From NCBI RefSeq assembly GCF_025263265.1, contig NZ_CP079869.1, forward strand, positions 5,208,001-5,272,000: a DNA stretch of 64,000 bases. The letters are read 5' to 3'. The notes under the pieces were generated by a model, which ran no database searches, was not told where the DNA came from, and saw only the letters and a program-made list of their open reading frames with translations. A program made the position numbers and the translations under genes. Shown one piece after another: positions 12,371 through 25,187 of this stretch; within the stretch, counting starts at the first letter, position 1, and the number at the start of each line of letters is the position of its first letter. The DNA is from Mycobacterium sp. SMC-4. Its GTDB lineage: Bacteria; Actinomycetota; Actinomycetes; Mycobacteriales; Mycobacteriaceae.

Positions 12371-13273
12371 TCAGCGCAGGACCGCAGCCAGCTCACCTGA
12401 CATGGCGGCCAGCTGGGCACTCCAGGAACCCCAGTCATGGTTGCCCGAGTTGGGGAAGTCGAAGTGTCCGTTACCGCCGCCGGTCCCGCGGTAGTGCTGG
12501 TAGAAGGTCCGGTTGCTGCCCTGGGCCTGATCGCAGTATCCGATCATCGCCGCAGGGTCGGTGCAGGTGGTAGCCGAGGGGCTGTAGACCCACAGCCGGG
12601 TGTTGTTGTTCACCAGCAACTGCACGTGGACGTCGGGATCGTGCCACTTCCACCGGCCCAGCTGAGGCAGGCCCCACATGTTGCGGGTGTCCACACCGCC
12701 GAACTGCGCAAGCCCGGCGGTGATGGCGCCGTTCATCGTCGTCGCCGACGGTGTCAGAAAGCCCGACAGCGACCCGGCGTAGCGGTACCGGTTGGGGTGG
12801 AACGCCGCCATGGTCAGCGCCCCGGTACCGCCCTGCGCCGCGCCGACGATGCCGTGGCCGCCCGGGGCCAGACCCTTGTTGGCGGACAGCCAGTTCGGCA
12901 ACTCGTCAGCCAGGAACGTCTCCCACTGTTTGCTGCCGTCCTGCTCCCAGTTGGTGTACATGCTCCACGCGCCGCCCGCGGGTGCGACCACCGAGACACC
13001 CGAGCCGGCCAGGGTGTTCATCGCATTCCCGGCGGTGACCCAGTTGCTGACATCGGGTGCGGCGTTGAAGGCGTCGAGCAGCACCACCGCGTGCGGACCG
13101 CCGCCCTGGAACGCGACCGGGATGTCGCGCCCCATCGCCGGTGAGGGCACCATCAGGAACTCCACGCCCTGAGCGTGGGCCGGCGCGGCGCCCGGTGCCC
13201 ATGGGGCCAGCCCGGCGGACCACAGCGCCACGGCCGCCACCGCGGCCAGGACAGAACGCATCACCGCACGCAT
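12371..13273 (-). CDS. fbpD: Antigen 85-family protein MPT51 (FbpD), non-catalytic
   Basis: A 300-residue secreted alpha/beta-hydrolase of the antigen 85 family. A signal peptide (MRAVMRSVLAAVAAVALW onward) ends near AHA-QG. Segments such as FLMVPSPAMGRDIPVAF, YTNWEQDGSKQW and GRWKWHDP mark the MPT51 branch. Where Ag85A/B/C have GLSM with the nucleophilic serine, this protein has GAAQGG, so the nucleophile is missing, as is known for MPT51, which binds matrix proteins rather than transferring mycolate. Start ATG 13273 was chosen because GAAGG lies 8 bases upstream and the signal peptide begins there; the open frame extends much further without support. Confidence 0.93.
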   Translation of the reverse strand: MRAVMRSVLAAVAAVALWSAGLAPWAPGAAPAHAQGVEFLMVPSPAMGRDIPVAFQGGGPHAVVLLDAFNAAPDVSNWVTAGNAMNTLAGSGVSVVAPAGGAWSMYTNWEQDGSKQWETFLADELPNWLSANKGLAPGGHGIVGAAQGGTGALTMAAFHPNRYRYAGSLSGFLTPSATTMNGAITAGLAQFGGVDTRNMWGLPQLGRWKWHDPDVHVQLLVNNNTRLWVYSPSATTCTDPAAMIGYCDQAQGSNRTFYQHYRGTGGGNGHFDFPNSGNHDWGSWSAQLAAMSGELAAVLR

Positions 13274-13351
13274 CACATTCACCTTCGTTTCGACCGGGGG
13301 CACCGCAAGGTAGTGAATCACACCACTGCGACGTACCGGGCGTGAAAACGA

Positions 13352-13386
13352 CGACGACGGTGCTCCCGGAGGGGGCACCGTCGTCG
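13352..13386 (-). terminator. Hairpin terminator after the Ag85A-like gene
   Basis: A perfect 12-bp inverted repeat (CGACGACGGTGC at 13352-13363 and its complement at 13375-13386) with an 11-base loop. Read on the minus strand it is followed by CGTTTTC, a short T run. It lies 27 bp past the stop of the Ag85A-like gene and upstream of the MPT51 gene, so it probably ends the Ag85A transcript and gives MPT51 its own promoter. Confidence 0.7.
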
Positions 13387-13413
13387 CGTGTCGTGAATGG
13401 GTGGTGTGAAGGA

Positions 13414-14737
<1,324 letters not shown>

Positions 14738-16774
14738 TCAGGGCCCAGTTGCCGGCAGCCCGGTGTAGGGCGGGTTGACCCGCTCCGGCACCGGTAGTCC
14801 GCAGCGGTGGAGTTCGTAGAGTGGCACCCGGTCGATGCGGTAGCGCGTGAACCCCGCGGCGTGCCGGAGATTCGACAGGAACCTGCGGGGCCCCATCGGA
14901 GCACGTCGCGCGTCGAGCATCGCCTGGGTCTCGGGGCACTTCAGTGCCGCCTCGGCCTGACGGATCCAGTCCTCGTCCAGATACTGCGGGATGTAGGGCG
15001 GTTCCTTCAGGAACGGCCCCTCGGCCACCGCCCAGTCGGGGAACAGGTTCTTGTCGTGGCCGATGCGCCCGTTGGTGAGCCGTTCGGTGTGCGCCGCGAC
15101 CGGATTGGCCAGCCCGATCTGGTCGATGACCCGCACGTCCAGACCGACGTTCATGCCCAACATGCCGAGGTTGGTGAAGAACACCGTGTGCGGCCCGATA
15201 TAGCCGGGGGTGCGCAACTCTGGCGGCGGCGGAATCGCCGGCACCACATCCCACTGGTCGTAGTTTCCCGCCGGGAGCAGCAGCGCACCATCAGGTGTGT
15301 TGTCGATCGCGGTCAGCACGGAGCGCATGCGCGGGTAGTCCAGATAATCCGCCGCCGTCAGCGGATGAGGGTGACCGGTGGCCTGCGCGTAGAAACGACG
15401 CTCGTCGACGATCCCGGAATAGGTGACCCGGGTGGCGTCGGCGCCCATGCCCGACGAGTTGGCCGCCCACAACGCCCATCCGGCGACCGCAACCCACAGC
15501 AACGCCGCGGCACCGGCGAACAGGTAGCCCGCGCCGCGCGCCATCCTCGACTTGTCCGGCAGCATCAGCGGAACCACCGAGATCGGGGCCAGCAGACAGA
15601 ACAGCGGGGTCAACAGCACCCGGCCGTGCATGAAATCACCGCCCTGGCGGACCCAGTAGAGGGCCTGCAGCAATCCGCTGGCGAGCATGAAAACCACTAC
15701 CGCCGTAGGGTTCTGCACGATGCGGGCCCAGCGGCCGGTGCCGGCCGGTGCGCGCCGGTTCACCCAGGCCGGTCGACCGCGCAACAGCATCACCATGGCC
15801 GCCAGGCCGATCAGCAGCACCGCTGGCGCCCACAGGAGGTAGGGCTGATTGAAGTTGGCCAGGTAGCTCAGACCCTGATCCCACTTGGCGCCCGAGGCAT
15901 CCTTGGCCACAGCGGTTCCCGGCACCAACAGGCCGTAATAGCCCATCCGGAAGATCTGGTACGCCACCGGGAGTAGTCCGCCGGCCACCAAGATCACCAT
16001 CCGCCGACGCCAGTCGGGCGCGGCCATCAGCAGCATCACCAGTGCTGCGCCGCCGACCAAAGCCAACTCCGGACGGACCAGCACCGAGAACCCGGCGACG
16101 AAAGCCAGTACCGCCTCGAAGTTCTGCGGCGTCTGCTCGCCGTCACGCCGGCTGCGCAGGCCCTGCGACCAGCACACCATCATCCACCACAGCATGCCGA
16201 GATAGGCCAGCACCAAACCGTTTTCGAGCCCGGAGGTGGCGAAGTCGCGAGCCGGCGGCACCGCGATGTAGACCAACGCTCCGGCTGGCAACAGCACGGC
16301 GCGCCGGCCGGCCAGGCTTGGCGCGTACAACCGGGCGGTACCGAGCATGACGAAGGCGATGCCGGTCAGCGACAGCGCCAAGGCCAGCACCAGAACGACA
16401 TACTCCAGGCGAGCCGATCCGCTCACCAAGCTGCCCAGATACACCAGGTACGACCACGCCGTCGAGGTGTTGGCTTCCACCCGCTCCCCGGCATTGAACA
16501 CTGGGCCGTTGCCGGCCAACAGGTTTCGCACGGTGCGCAATACGATGAGGCCGTCGTCGGCGATCCACCGGCGCTGCCAGGCGCCCCATCCGAAGAGTGC
16601 GACCACCACCGTCACGCTGATCCACAGACTCAGCCGCACCGAGACGTGGTAGGGAAACGTGGGCCACTGCAGCAACAGCCGGTCCGCCGCCGACAACCGT
16701 CGGCCCGCCGCCGTACCTGATGGGCGGCCCGCCGCCGTACCCAGCGACCGCTCAGCTGAGGAAGATTGCGCCAC
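14738..16774 (-). CDS. aftB: Terminal beta-(1,2)-arabinofuranosyltransferase AftB
   Basis: A 678-residue GT-C membrane glycosyltransferase. AftB adds the terminal beta-1,2-linked arabinofuranose to arabinogalactan from decaprenylphosphoryl-arabinose. The N-terminal half has about ten transmembrane helices; the first extracytoplasmic loop contains RTVRNLLAGNGPVFNAGERV, with the acidic residues typical of GT-C arabinosyltransferases just before it (ADDGL). A large C-terminal periplasmic domain follows. The start is GTG 16774, inside the end of ubiA (23-bp overlap). The N-terminal tail has a 24-bp duplication giving GTAAGRPS-GTAAGRRLS (16701-16741), which makes it longer than the M. tuberculosis protein. 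Confidence 0.94.
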   Translation of the reverse strand: MAQSSSAERSLGTAAGRPSGTAAGRRLSAADRLLLQWPTFPYHVSVRLSLWISVTVVVALFGWGAWQRRWIADDGLIVLRTVRNLLAGNGPVFNAGERVEANTSTAWSYLVYLGSLVSGSARLEYVVLVLALALSLTGIAFVMLGTARLYAPSLAGRRAVLLPAGALVYIAVPPARDFATSGLENGLVLAYLGMLWWMMVCWSQGLRSRRDGEQTPQNFEAVLAFVAGFSVLVRPELALVGGAALVMLLMAAPDWRRRMVILVAGGLLPVAYQIFRMGYYGLLVPGTAVAKDASGAKWDQGLSYLANFNQPYLLWAPAVLLIGLAAMVMLLRGRPAWVNRRAPAGTGRWARIVQNPTAVVVFMLASGLLQALYWVRQGGDFMHGRVLLTPLFCLLAPISVVPLMLPDKSRMARGAGYLFAGAAALLWVAVAGWALWAANSSGMGADATRVTYSGIVDERRFYAQATGHPHPLTAADYLDYPRMRSVLTAIDNTPDGALLLPAGNYDQWDVVPAIPPPPELRTPGYIGPHTVFFTNLGMLGMNVGLDVRVIDQIGLANPVAAHTERLTNGRIGHDKNLFPDWAVAEGPFLKEPPYIPQYLDEDWIRQAEAALKCPETQAMLDARRAPMGPRRFLSNLRHAAGFTRYRIDRVPLYELHRCGLPVPERVNPPYTGLPATGP

Positions 16775-17687
16775 CGAGGGATCCGATCCACGCGACCGCG
16801 AGCAGCTGCAGCACCCGGTCTTTCAACGCGATCTCTTCAGGCTCACCGGCCAATCCGCCGTCGACGTCGACCGCGTAACGCAGGATGGCGATCACAAACG
16901 GCACCATCGACACCACGAACCATGAGGTGTCGCCGGTCGCGTCACGCTCGAATGCCCAGAGCCCGTAACACAGCACCAGCGCCGTCGCCGACAGCGTCCA
17001 CACGAAGCGCAGATAGGAACTGGTATACGCCTCCAACGACTTGCGGATCTTGGCGCCGGTCCGCTCGGCCAGCTGCAGTTCGGCGTAACGTTTGCCGCCC
17101 GCCATGAACAGCGAACCGAACGCCATCATCAACAGGAACCACTGCGACAGCGGCACATCGGCGGCCACACCGCCGGCGATGGCGCGGATCAAGAAGCCGG
17201 ACGACACGATGCAGATGTCGATGACGGGCTGGTGTTTCAGACCGAAGCAGTAAGCCAGCTGAATGACGATGTAGACCACCATCACCAAGGCGAGGTTCGG
17301 GGTCACCAGCCACGAGATCGCCACCGACGCGGCGCCCAGCGCCACCGCCAGGCTGTAGGCCAGCCACTGCGGGACCACGCCGGCCGCGATGGGCCGGAAC
17401 CGCTTGGTGGGATGAGCGCGGTCGGCCTCGACATCGCGGGCGTCATTGACCAGGTAGACCGACGAGGCCGCGAGGCTGAACACGACGAACGCGAGCAGCA
17501 CCCGGACCAGCACTTCGCGGTAGTCGTAGACGTAGCGGTCGTCACCCAGCGCGGCCAGCGGGGCGGCGAACACGAGCACGTTCTTGACCCACTGCCGAGG
17601 TCGCAACGCCTTGACGATGCCCGCGGCCAGGCTCTTCGGTGGCCCCACGGCGGTGCCGCCCTCCTGGCCGACCCGCGACGCGCTCAT
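16752..17687 (-). CDS. ubiA: Decaprenyl-phosphate phosphoribosyltransferase UbiA
   Basis: A 311-residue polytopic enzyme of the UbiA prenyltransferase fold. It transfers phosphoribose from PRPP to decaprenyl phosphate, the first committed step to DPA, the arabinose donor for arabinogalactan and lipoarabinomannan. The metal-binding motif NDARDVEAD and the second conserved loop YCFGLKHQPVIDI are present among about nine transmembrane segments. The ATG at 17687 is the last of a series of ATGs in a 32-bp tandem repeat; the SD GAGGAG lies 9 bases upstream. A 11-codon mini-ORF in the repeat ends at this ATG with an ATGA overlap, so ubiA may be translated by coupling to upstream mini-cistrons. Confidence 0.96.
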   Translation of the reverse strand: MSASRVGQEGGTAVGPPKSLAAGIVKALRPRQWVKNVLVFAAPLAALGDDRYVYDYREVLVRVLLAFVVFSLAASSVYLVNDARDVEADRAHPTKRFRPIAAGVVPQWLAYSLAVALGAASVAISWLVTPNLALVMVVYIVIQLAYCFGLKHQPVIDICIVSSGFLIRAIAGGVAADVPLSQWFLLMMAFGSLFMAGGKRYAELQLAERTGAKIRKSLEAYTSSYLRFVWTLSATALVLCYGLWAFERDATGDTSWFVVSMVPFVIAILRYAVDVDGGLAGEPEEIALKDRVLQLLAVAWIGSLGGAIFLS

Positions 17688-17719
17688 CGGTGCTGTCTCC
17701 TCTTCGCGCGAGCGCTCAT
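17684..17719 (-). CDS. Repeat-encoded mini-ORF 3 (MSARAKRRQHR)
   Basis: The last of the three identical 11-codon frames. Its TGA overlaps the ubiA ATG (ATGA at 17684-17687), so a ribosome finishing it is placed directly on the ubiA start. Coding status is inference. Confidence 0.4.
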   Translation of the reverse strand: MSARAKRRQHR

Positions 17720-17751
17720 CGGTGCTGTCTCCTCTTCGCGCGAGCGCTCAT
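17716..17751 (-). CDS. Repeat-encoded mini-ORF 2 (MSARAKRRQHR)
   Basis: Identical to mini-ORF 1 and one repeat unit further along. It starts at an ATG that overlaps the stop of mini-ORF 1 and ends with a TGA overlapping the ATG of mini-ORF 3. Coding status is inference. Confidence 0.4.
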   Translation of the reverse strand: MSARAKRRQHR

Positions 17752-17783
17752 CGGTGCTGTCTCCTCTTCGCGCGAGCGCTCAT
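17748..17783 (-). CDS. Repeat-encoded mini-ORF 1 (MSARAKRRQHR)
   Basis: An 11-codon reading frame in the tandem repeat. Its ATG overlaps the stop of the PAP2 phosphatase gene (ATGA), its SD GAGGAG lies 9 bases upstream, and its own TGA overlaps the next ATG. The peptide is strongly basic. Translation is inferred from the SD and the overlaps; it may only serve to relay ribosomes to ubiA. Confidence 0.4.
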   Translation of the reverse strand: MSARAKRRQHR

Positions 17784-18335
17784 CGGTGCTGTCTCCTCTT
17801 CGCGCGAGCGCTCATCGGTGCTGTCTCCTCTTCAACGGTCCCGGCCAGCCGGTCCACCACCTTGGCCGTGACGGCCCCTATCGCAACCCCGGCGAGCACA
17901 TCGCTGGGGTAGTGCACGCCGAGGACCAAGCGCGACAACGCCATCGGCGGCACCAATACCAACGGCAGCGGTAACCCGGTGGGCCGCGCCAGCAGCACCG
18001 CGGCCGCCGTCGTCGACGTCGCGTGCGCCGACGGGAAACTCAGCCCGCTGGGGGTGCCGACGTTGACCGCGATCGCCGGGTGGCTCGGCCGCTGCCGACG
18101 CACCACCCGCTTGATGGCCACCGCGGCGGCGTGCGCCAGAAATGCCCCCACCCCAGCGGTGAGATACTCGCGGCGCCGCGCGGGAATCAGCAGCGCGCCC
18201 AGCGCCGACACCGCGAGCCAGCCGATGCTGTGTTCGCCGAAATGCGACAGTCCGCGCGCGGTGGACAGCACCGCCGGCCGGTCCGCCAGCGCCGACTGCA
18301 CCGCCACCAGCACGGCGTCCTCGCCGCGCGGGGGC

Positions 18336-18343
<8 letters not shown>
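17780..18343 (-). CDS. PAP2-family phosphatase, probable decaprenylphosphoryl-phosphoribose phosphatase
   Basis: A 187-residue membrane phosphatase corresponding to Rv3807c, proposed to remove the 5-phosphate from decaprenylphosphoryl-phosphoribose made by UbiA. The three PAP2 motifs are present: KRVVRRQRP, SFPSAHAT and SRLVLGVHYPSD. Several transmembrane helices surround them. The ATG at 18343 lies inside the end of glfT2 (8-bp overlap). The C-terminal tail (ETAPMSARAKRRQHR) is encoded by the 32-bp repeat, so its length and sequence depend on the number of units; the active site is far upstream and should not be affected. Confidence 0.88.
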
Positions 18344-21693
<3,350 letters not shown>

Positions 21694-22611
21694 GTGCCGA
21701 ACCGACGTCGACGCCGGCTCTCGACAGCCTTGAGCACAGTCGCCGCTCTGGCAGTCGCGGGTCCAGTTGCAGTTGCAGCCGTGTCCGAGTTGTCCACCGG
21801 ACCCCAGCACCGCGAGTTCGTGCAAGCCGCCACGATCACCGACCTTCCGGGCGAGCTGATGTCCGCCCTGTCACAGGGACTTTCGCAGTTCGGGATCAAC
21901 CTCCCGCCGCTGCCGACCGGTCTGTTGACCGGATCCGGGGCCACCACCCCGACGACCCTGTCCCCCGGGCTGGGAACCGGCCTGACCACGCCCACCCTGA
22001 CCGACCCGGCGTTGGCAAGCCCCACGCTGACCAATCCCGCCCTGACCAACCCGGGGTTGACCAGCCCCACCGGGCTGGCGCCGGGGTTGACCGATCCCGG
22101 GTTGACGACGCCGGGACTGACCGATCCGGGATTGGCCGCGCCGGGACTGACCGATCCCGCACTGGGCGCGGTCCCGATCGATCCGACACTGACCACGCCC
22201 GGGCTGAGCACGCCGCCGGCCCTGACCGACCCACTCCTGGGCGCCGCGCCGATCTCGACCTCGGGCCTGCCGTTGACCGGCGAGGTACCGATCTCGGCAC
22301 CGATCGGGTTGGATCCGGCGCTGGGTGCCTATCCGATCCTGGGTGACCCGTCACTGGCGGCCACCCAGCCGGTGGCCTCCAGCAGCGGGGGCATCCTGGC
22401 CGACCTGACCAGTGCGGCCAACCAACTCGGCGCCGGTGAGGCCATCGACCTGCTCAAGGGCATCGTGATGCCGGCGATCATGTCCGCGGTCAAGCCGCCG
22501 GCCCCGGTTCCGCCCGCGGCGCCGATCTCGACCGCCGCCGGCGAGGCACCGCTGGGCGCTGCCGAGGCCGCTCCGGAGGCCGTCGAGGACCTCACCGACC
22601 CCGGCGCCTGA
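21694..22611 (+). CDS. pirG: Exported repetitive protein Erp (PirG)
   Basis: A 305-residue mycobacterial surface protein linked to virulence and cell-wall integrity. After a PNRRRRRLST start and signal peptide comes the conserved LPGELMSALSQGLSQFG block, then a region of PGLTS/DPGLT-type five-residue repeats (roughly residues 85-200), the ILGDP segment, and a C-terminal Ala/Pro-rich tail after a weak hydrophobic part. Start GTG 21694 has GAGGAG 6 bases upstream; the frame extends further upstream without support. The repeat number differs between species. Confidence 0.94.
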   Translation: MPNRRRRRLSTALSTVAALAVAGPVAVAAVSELSTGPQHREFVQAATITDLPGELMSALSQGLSQFGINLPPLPTGLLTGSGATTPTTLSPGLGTGLTTPTLTDPALASPTLTNPALTNPGLTSPTGLAPGLTDPGLTTPGLTDPGLAAPGLTDPALGAVPIDPTLTTPGLSTPPALTDPLLGAAPISTSGLPLTGEVPISAPIGLDPALGAYPILGDPSLAATQPVASSSGGILADLTSAANQLGAGEAIDLLKGIVMPAIMSAVKPPAPVPPAAPISTAAGEAPLGAAEAAPEAVEDLTDPGA

Positions 22612-22624
22612 TCCTTCACACAGG

Positions 22625-22660
22625 ACGGCACCGCAGATGCCACGTGCTCTGCGGTGCCGT
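22625..22660 (+). terminator. Hairpin after the Erp gene
   Basis: A perfect 12-bp inverted repeat (ACGGCACCGCAG at 22625-22636 and its complement at 22649-22660) with a 12-base loop, 13 bp past the stop. There is no T tract, which is common for mycobacterial terminators. It probably separates Erp from the amidase gene. Confidence 0.6.
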
Positions 22661-22735
22661 TGCCGTGTGAAATTCGCAACGCGCCACGCCGTGTCGCAAC
22701 ACAAGCATCAATTGGCACATACGTAACATCAGTCC

Positions 22736-24361
22736 GTGCTGTGTCAGCGCCCCGCACCATCGATCCTGCTCACCGCAATCGCGGCGACAGTGCTGATGCT
22801 GCCGTGGGCGATCCACGGGGTCCCCGGCGAAGACCCTCAGCGCCCCGCTCTGGCTGCACCCCAACTGGTTCACCAACCCCTGCCCGATATCGGCGGCGGT
22901 GAGACGATCCGCGAGCTTCATCAGGACACCGCGTTCTCCATGGTGGCGCTGACGGCGCAGGACCTGACCGGCACGACTGCGCGGGTGCGCGCCAAGAAGG
23001 ACGACGGGTCGTGGGGCCCGTGGTACGACGCCGAGGTGATGGACGGGGTCGGCGCCGACCTTCCCGGACCGCGTGGCACCGAGCCGGTCTTCGTCGGCCG
23101 CACCAACACCGTGCAGATCGCGGTGAACCGGCCGACGACGGCGATACCCGCCCCGGCTGCCCCCGCCCAGGCACCCGAGATCGAACGACCCGAGCTCGGC
23201 TACATCCCGGCCAACGTCGAGCATTCCTTCGGGGAGAACCTCAGCGCCGTACTGATCAGCCCGCCCGAGGCCCCCGTCGACCTGTTGCCGCTGCCCAACG
23301 CCGCCACGCCACCCGGCCAGCCGCCGCACATCATCAACCGAACCGGGTGGGGCGCCGACGAGTCGATGCGCTGCGGAGAACCTCGCTACGACAAGGGGAT
23401 TCGCGCCGGCGTCGTGCACCACACCGCTGGCAGCAACGACTACACACCACAGGATTCGGCCGCGATCATCCGTTCGATTTACGAGTACCACACCCGCACA
23501 CTGGGATGGTGCGACATCGCCTACAACGCACTGGTGGACAAGTTCGGCCAGGTCTTCGAGGGCCGAGCCGGCGGCATGACCCGACCGGTCGAAGGAGCCC
23601 ACACCGGCGGCTTCAACCACAGCACCTGGGGGGTGGCGATGTTGGGAGACTTCGACATCGAACCCCCGACGCCAATCCAATTACGCACCACTGCAAGGCT
23701 TCTGGGATGGGTACTGGGGCAAGCCGGTGTCGATCCGCTAGGCACGGTGACACTGCCCTCTGAAGGCGGGTCGTTCACCAAGTTTCCGTTCGGGGCATCA
23801 CCGACACTGCCGACCATCTTCACCCACCGCGACGTCGGCAACACCCAATGCCCGGGCGACGCCGCCTACGCGCAGATGCAGCTGATCCGCGATATCGCCG
23901 CGCGCTTCAACGATCCACCCGGACCCGCACAGTTGGCCGAATCGCTGCGTGGCGGAGCGATCTTCACCAAATGGGAGTCTCTCGGGGGCAAGGACAGCTT
24001 CCTGGGCTGGCCCACCTCGCCGGAAGCCTCCGGTGAGGGATCCACGCGCTATGTCACCTTCCAGAACGGTGCCGTGTACTGGTCCCCGGAAAGCGGGGCC
24101 GAACCCGTCGCCGGGGAGATCTACAAGGCCTGGGGTTCGTTGGGTTTCGAGCGCGGCGCCCTGGGCCTGCCGACCAGCGCCGAAATCGCCGAACCGCTGT
24201 GGATCGTGCAGAACTTCCAGCACGGCACGCTGAACTTCGACCGGGAGAATCACATCGTGGTCCGGGTGATCGACGGTGTGCCCACCGAACTGCCGTCGGC
24301 GCCGGACGACATGGCGCCGGTCCAGCTCGAGCGCTTCACTCCGCCGATCAACCCCGTCTGA
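22736..24361 (+). CDS. Secreted N-acetylmuramoyl-L-alanine amidase with LGFP repeats (Rv3811-like)
   Basis: A 541-residue exported peptidoglycan hydrolase. The signal peptide is residues 1-30. A central PGRP/amidase_2 domain carries zinc-ligand segments HHTAG and THRDVGNTQCPGD, and between them WCDIAYNALVDKFGQVFEGR. Two LGFP repeats follow (ending FLGWPTSPE and ALGLPTSAE), which are thought to bind the cell wall in Corynebacteriales. The start is GTG 22736. The 3' end overlaps the convergent HAD gene by 14 bp. Confidence 0.92.
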   Translation: MLCQRPAPSILLTAIAATVLMLPWAIHGVPGEDPQRPALAAPQLVHQPLPDIGGGETIRELHQDTAFSMVALTAQDLTGTTARVRAKKDDGSWGPWYDAEVMDGVGADLPGPRGTEPVFVGRTNTVQIAVNRPTTAIPAPAAPAQAPEIERPELGYIPANVEHSFGENLSAVLISPPEAPVDLLPLPNAATPPGQPPHIINRTGWGADESMRCGEPRYDKGIRAGVVHHTAGSNDYTPQDSAAIIRSIYEYHTRTLGWCDIAYNALVDKFGQVFEGRAGGMTRPVEGAHTGGFNHSTWGVAMLGDFDIEPPTPIQLRTTARLLGWVLGQAGVDPLGTVTLPSEGGSFTKFPFGASPTLPTIFTHRDVGNTQCPGDAAYAQMQLIRDIAARFNDPPGPAQLAESLRGGAIFTKWESLGGKDSFLGWPTSPEASGEGSTRYVTFQNGAVYWSPESGAEPVAGEIYKAWGSLGFERGALGLPTSAEIAEPLWIVQNFQHGTLNFDRENHIVVRVIDGVPTELPSAPDDMAPVQLERFTPPINPV

Positions 24362-25187
24362 CACCGTTGGGGCCGGGCTGCCAGTACCTTTCGAGCACCT
24401 GGGCCACGCCGTCCTCGGCATTGGTGACCGTGACCTCGTCTGCCGCAGCCACCGCTTCGGGATGCGCGTTGCCCATCGCCACCCCCACCCCGGCCCACGA
24501 CAGCATCGGCACATCGTTGGGCATGTCACCGAAGGTGATCACGTCGGCGGCGGTGATGCCCAGTGGCGTGGCGACCTCCGCGATCCCGGTGGCTTTGCTG
24601 ATCCCCAACGGCACGATCTCGATCAGACCGTTGTTCGTGGAGTAGGTGATGTCACCGGCGTTGCCGACGTGACCGCTCAGCACGGCGGCCATGTCGGAGC
24701 TGCGGGCACCGGCTTTTCGGATGAGCAGCTTGACCGCCGGCGCGCTGAGCAGGTCCTGCAGCGAGACCTCGGTATTGTCCGGATTCAGCCACGCGTGCTC
24801 ATATCCCGGCGAACTGACGAACTGCGGGGTGGCCGCGTCGTGGGCGCTGCGGCCCACCCGCTCGACTGCCAACCCGGATCCGGGAATCAACCTGGTCGCG
24901 ATGTCGGCCAGTTCGGCCAACGCCTCGGTGGACAGCGTCCGGGCCGACACGATCCGGTCGGTCGCCGGGTCGTAGATCACAGCGCCGTTGGCGCACACGG
25001 CCATCGGCGCGAACCCCAATTGATCGACCACCGGCGCCACCCAGCGCGGCGGACGTCCGGTGGCCAGCACGAACTGAGCGCCGGATTCGACGGCGGCCTT
25101 GACCGCCGCTCTGGTCCGCGGGGTCAATCGCTCGTCGTTGTCGAGGAGAGTGCCGTCGACATCGGAGGCGACCATCTCAGGGGTCAT
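24348..25187 (-). CDS. HAD-superfamily (Cof-type) phosphatase
   Basis: A 279-residue cytosolic phosphatase matching Rv3813c. Motif I is DVDGTLLDNDERLTPRT at the N-terminus, motif II lies in VLATGRPP, and motif IV is TFGDMPNDVPML. The C2-type cap between them defines the Cof subfamily, which acts on small phosphorylated metabolites; the substrate here is unknown. The ATG (25187) overlaps the upstream acyltransferase stop by ATGA, so the two are translationally coupled. Confidence 0.9.
   Translation of the reverse strand: MTPEMVASDVDGTLLDNDERLTPRTRAAVKAAVESGAQFVLATGRPPRWVAPVVDQLGFAPMAVCANGAVIYDPATDRIVSARTLSTEALAELADIATRLIPGSGLAVERVGRSAHDAATPQFVSSPGYEHAWLNPDNTEVSLQDLLSAPAVKLLIRKAGARSSDMAAVLSGHVGNAGDITYSTNNGLIEIVPLGISKATGIAEVATPLGITAADVITFGDMPNDVPMLSWAGVGVAMGNAHPEAVAAADEVTVTNAEDGVAQVLERYWQPGPNGVRRG

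Larger units (their letters stand above)
17685..17833 (-). repeat. 32-bp tandem repeat carrying SD, start codon and coupled mini-ORFs
   Basis: Four identical full 32-bp units begin at 17685, 17717, 17749 and 17781, and a fifth partial unit of 21 bp begins at 17813. Read on the minus strand each unit contains GAAGAGGAGACAGCACCG followed by ATGAGCGC. The first unit gives the ubiA start; the fifth and fourth supply the last 15 or so codons of the PAP2 phosphatase gene. Because 32 is not a multiple of three, each intermediate ATG opens an 11-codon ORF whose TGA overlaps the next ATG (ATGA). The array therefore changes both the PAP2 protein tail and the way ribosomes reach ubiA. There are no spacers, so it is not CRISPR. 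Confidence 0.97.

Noticed and set aside
17685..17833. CRISPR array
   Set aside because: The 32-bp units are directly adjacent without spacers, and no cas gene is present; they duplicate a translation start.
21950..22200. DNA-level tandem repeat in the Erp gene
   Set aside because: The PGLTS-type repetition is a known protein-level feature of Erp; the codons vary, so it is not a recent DNA repeat.
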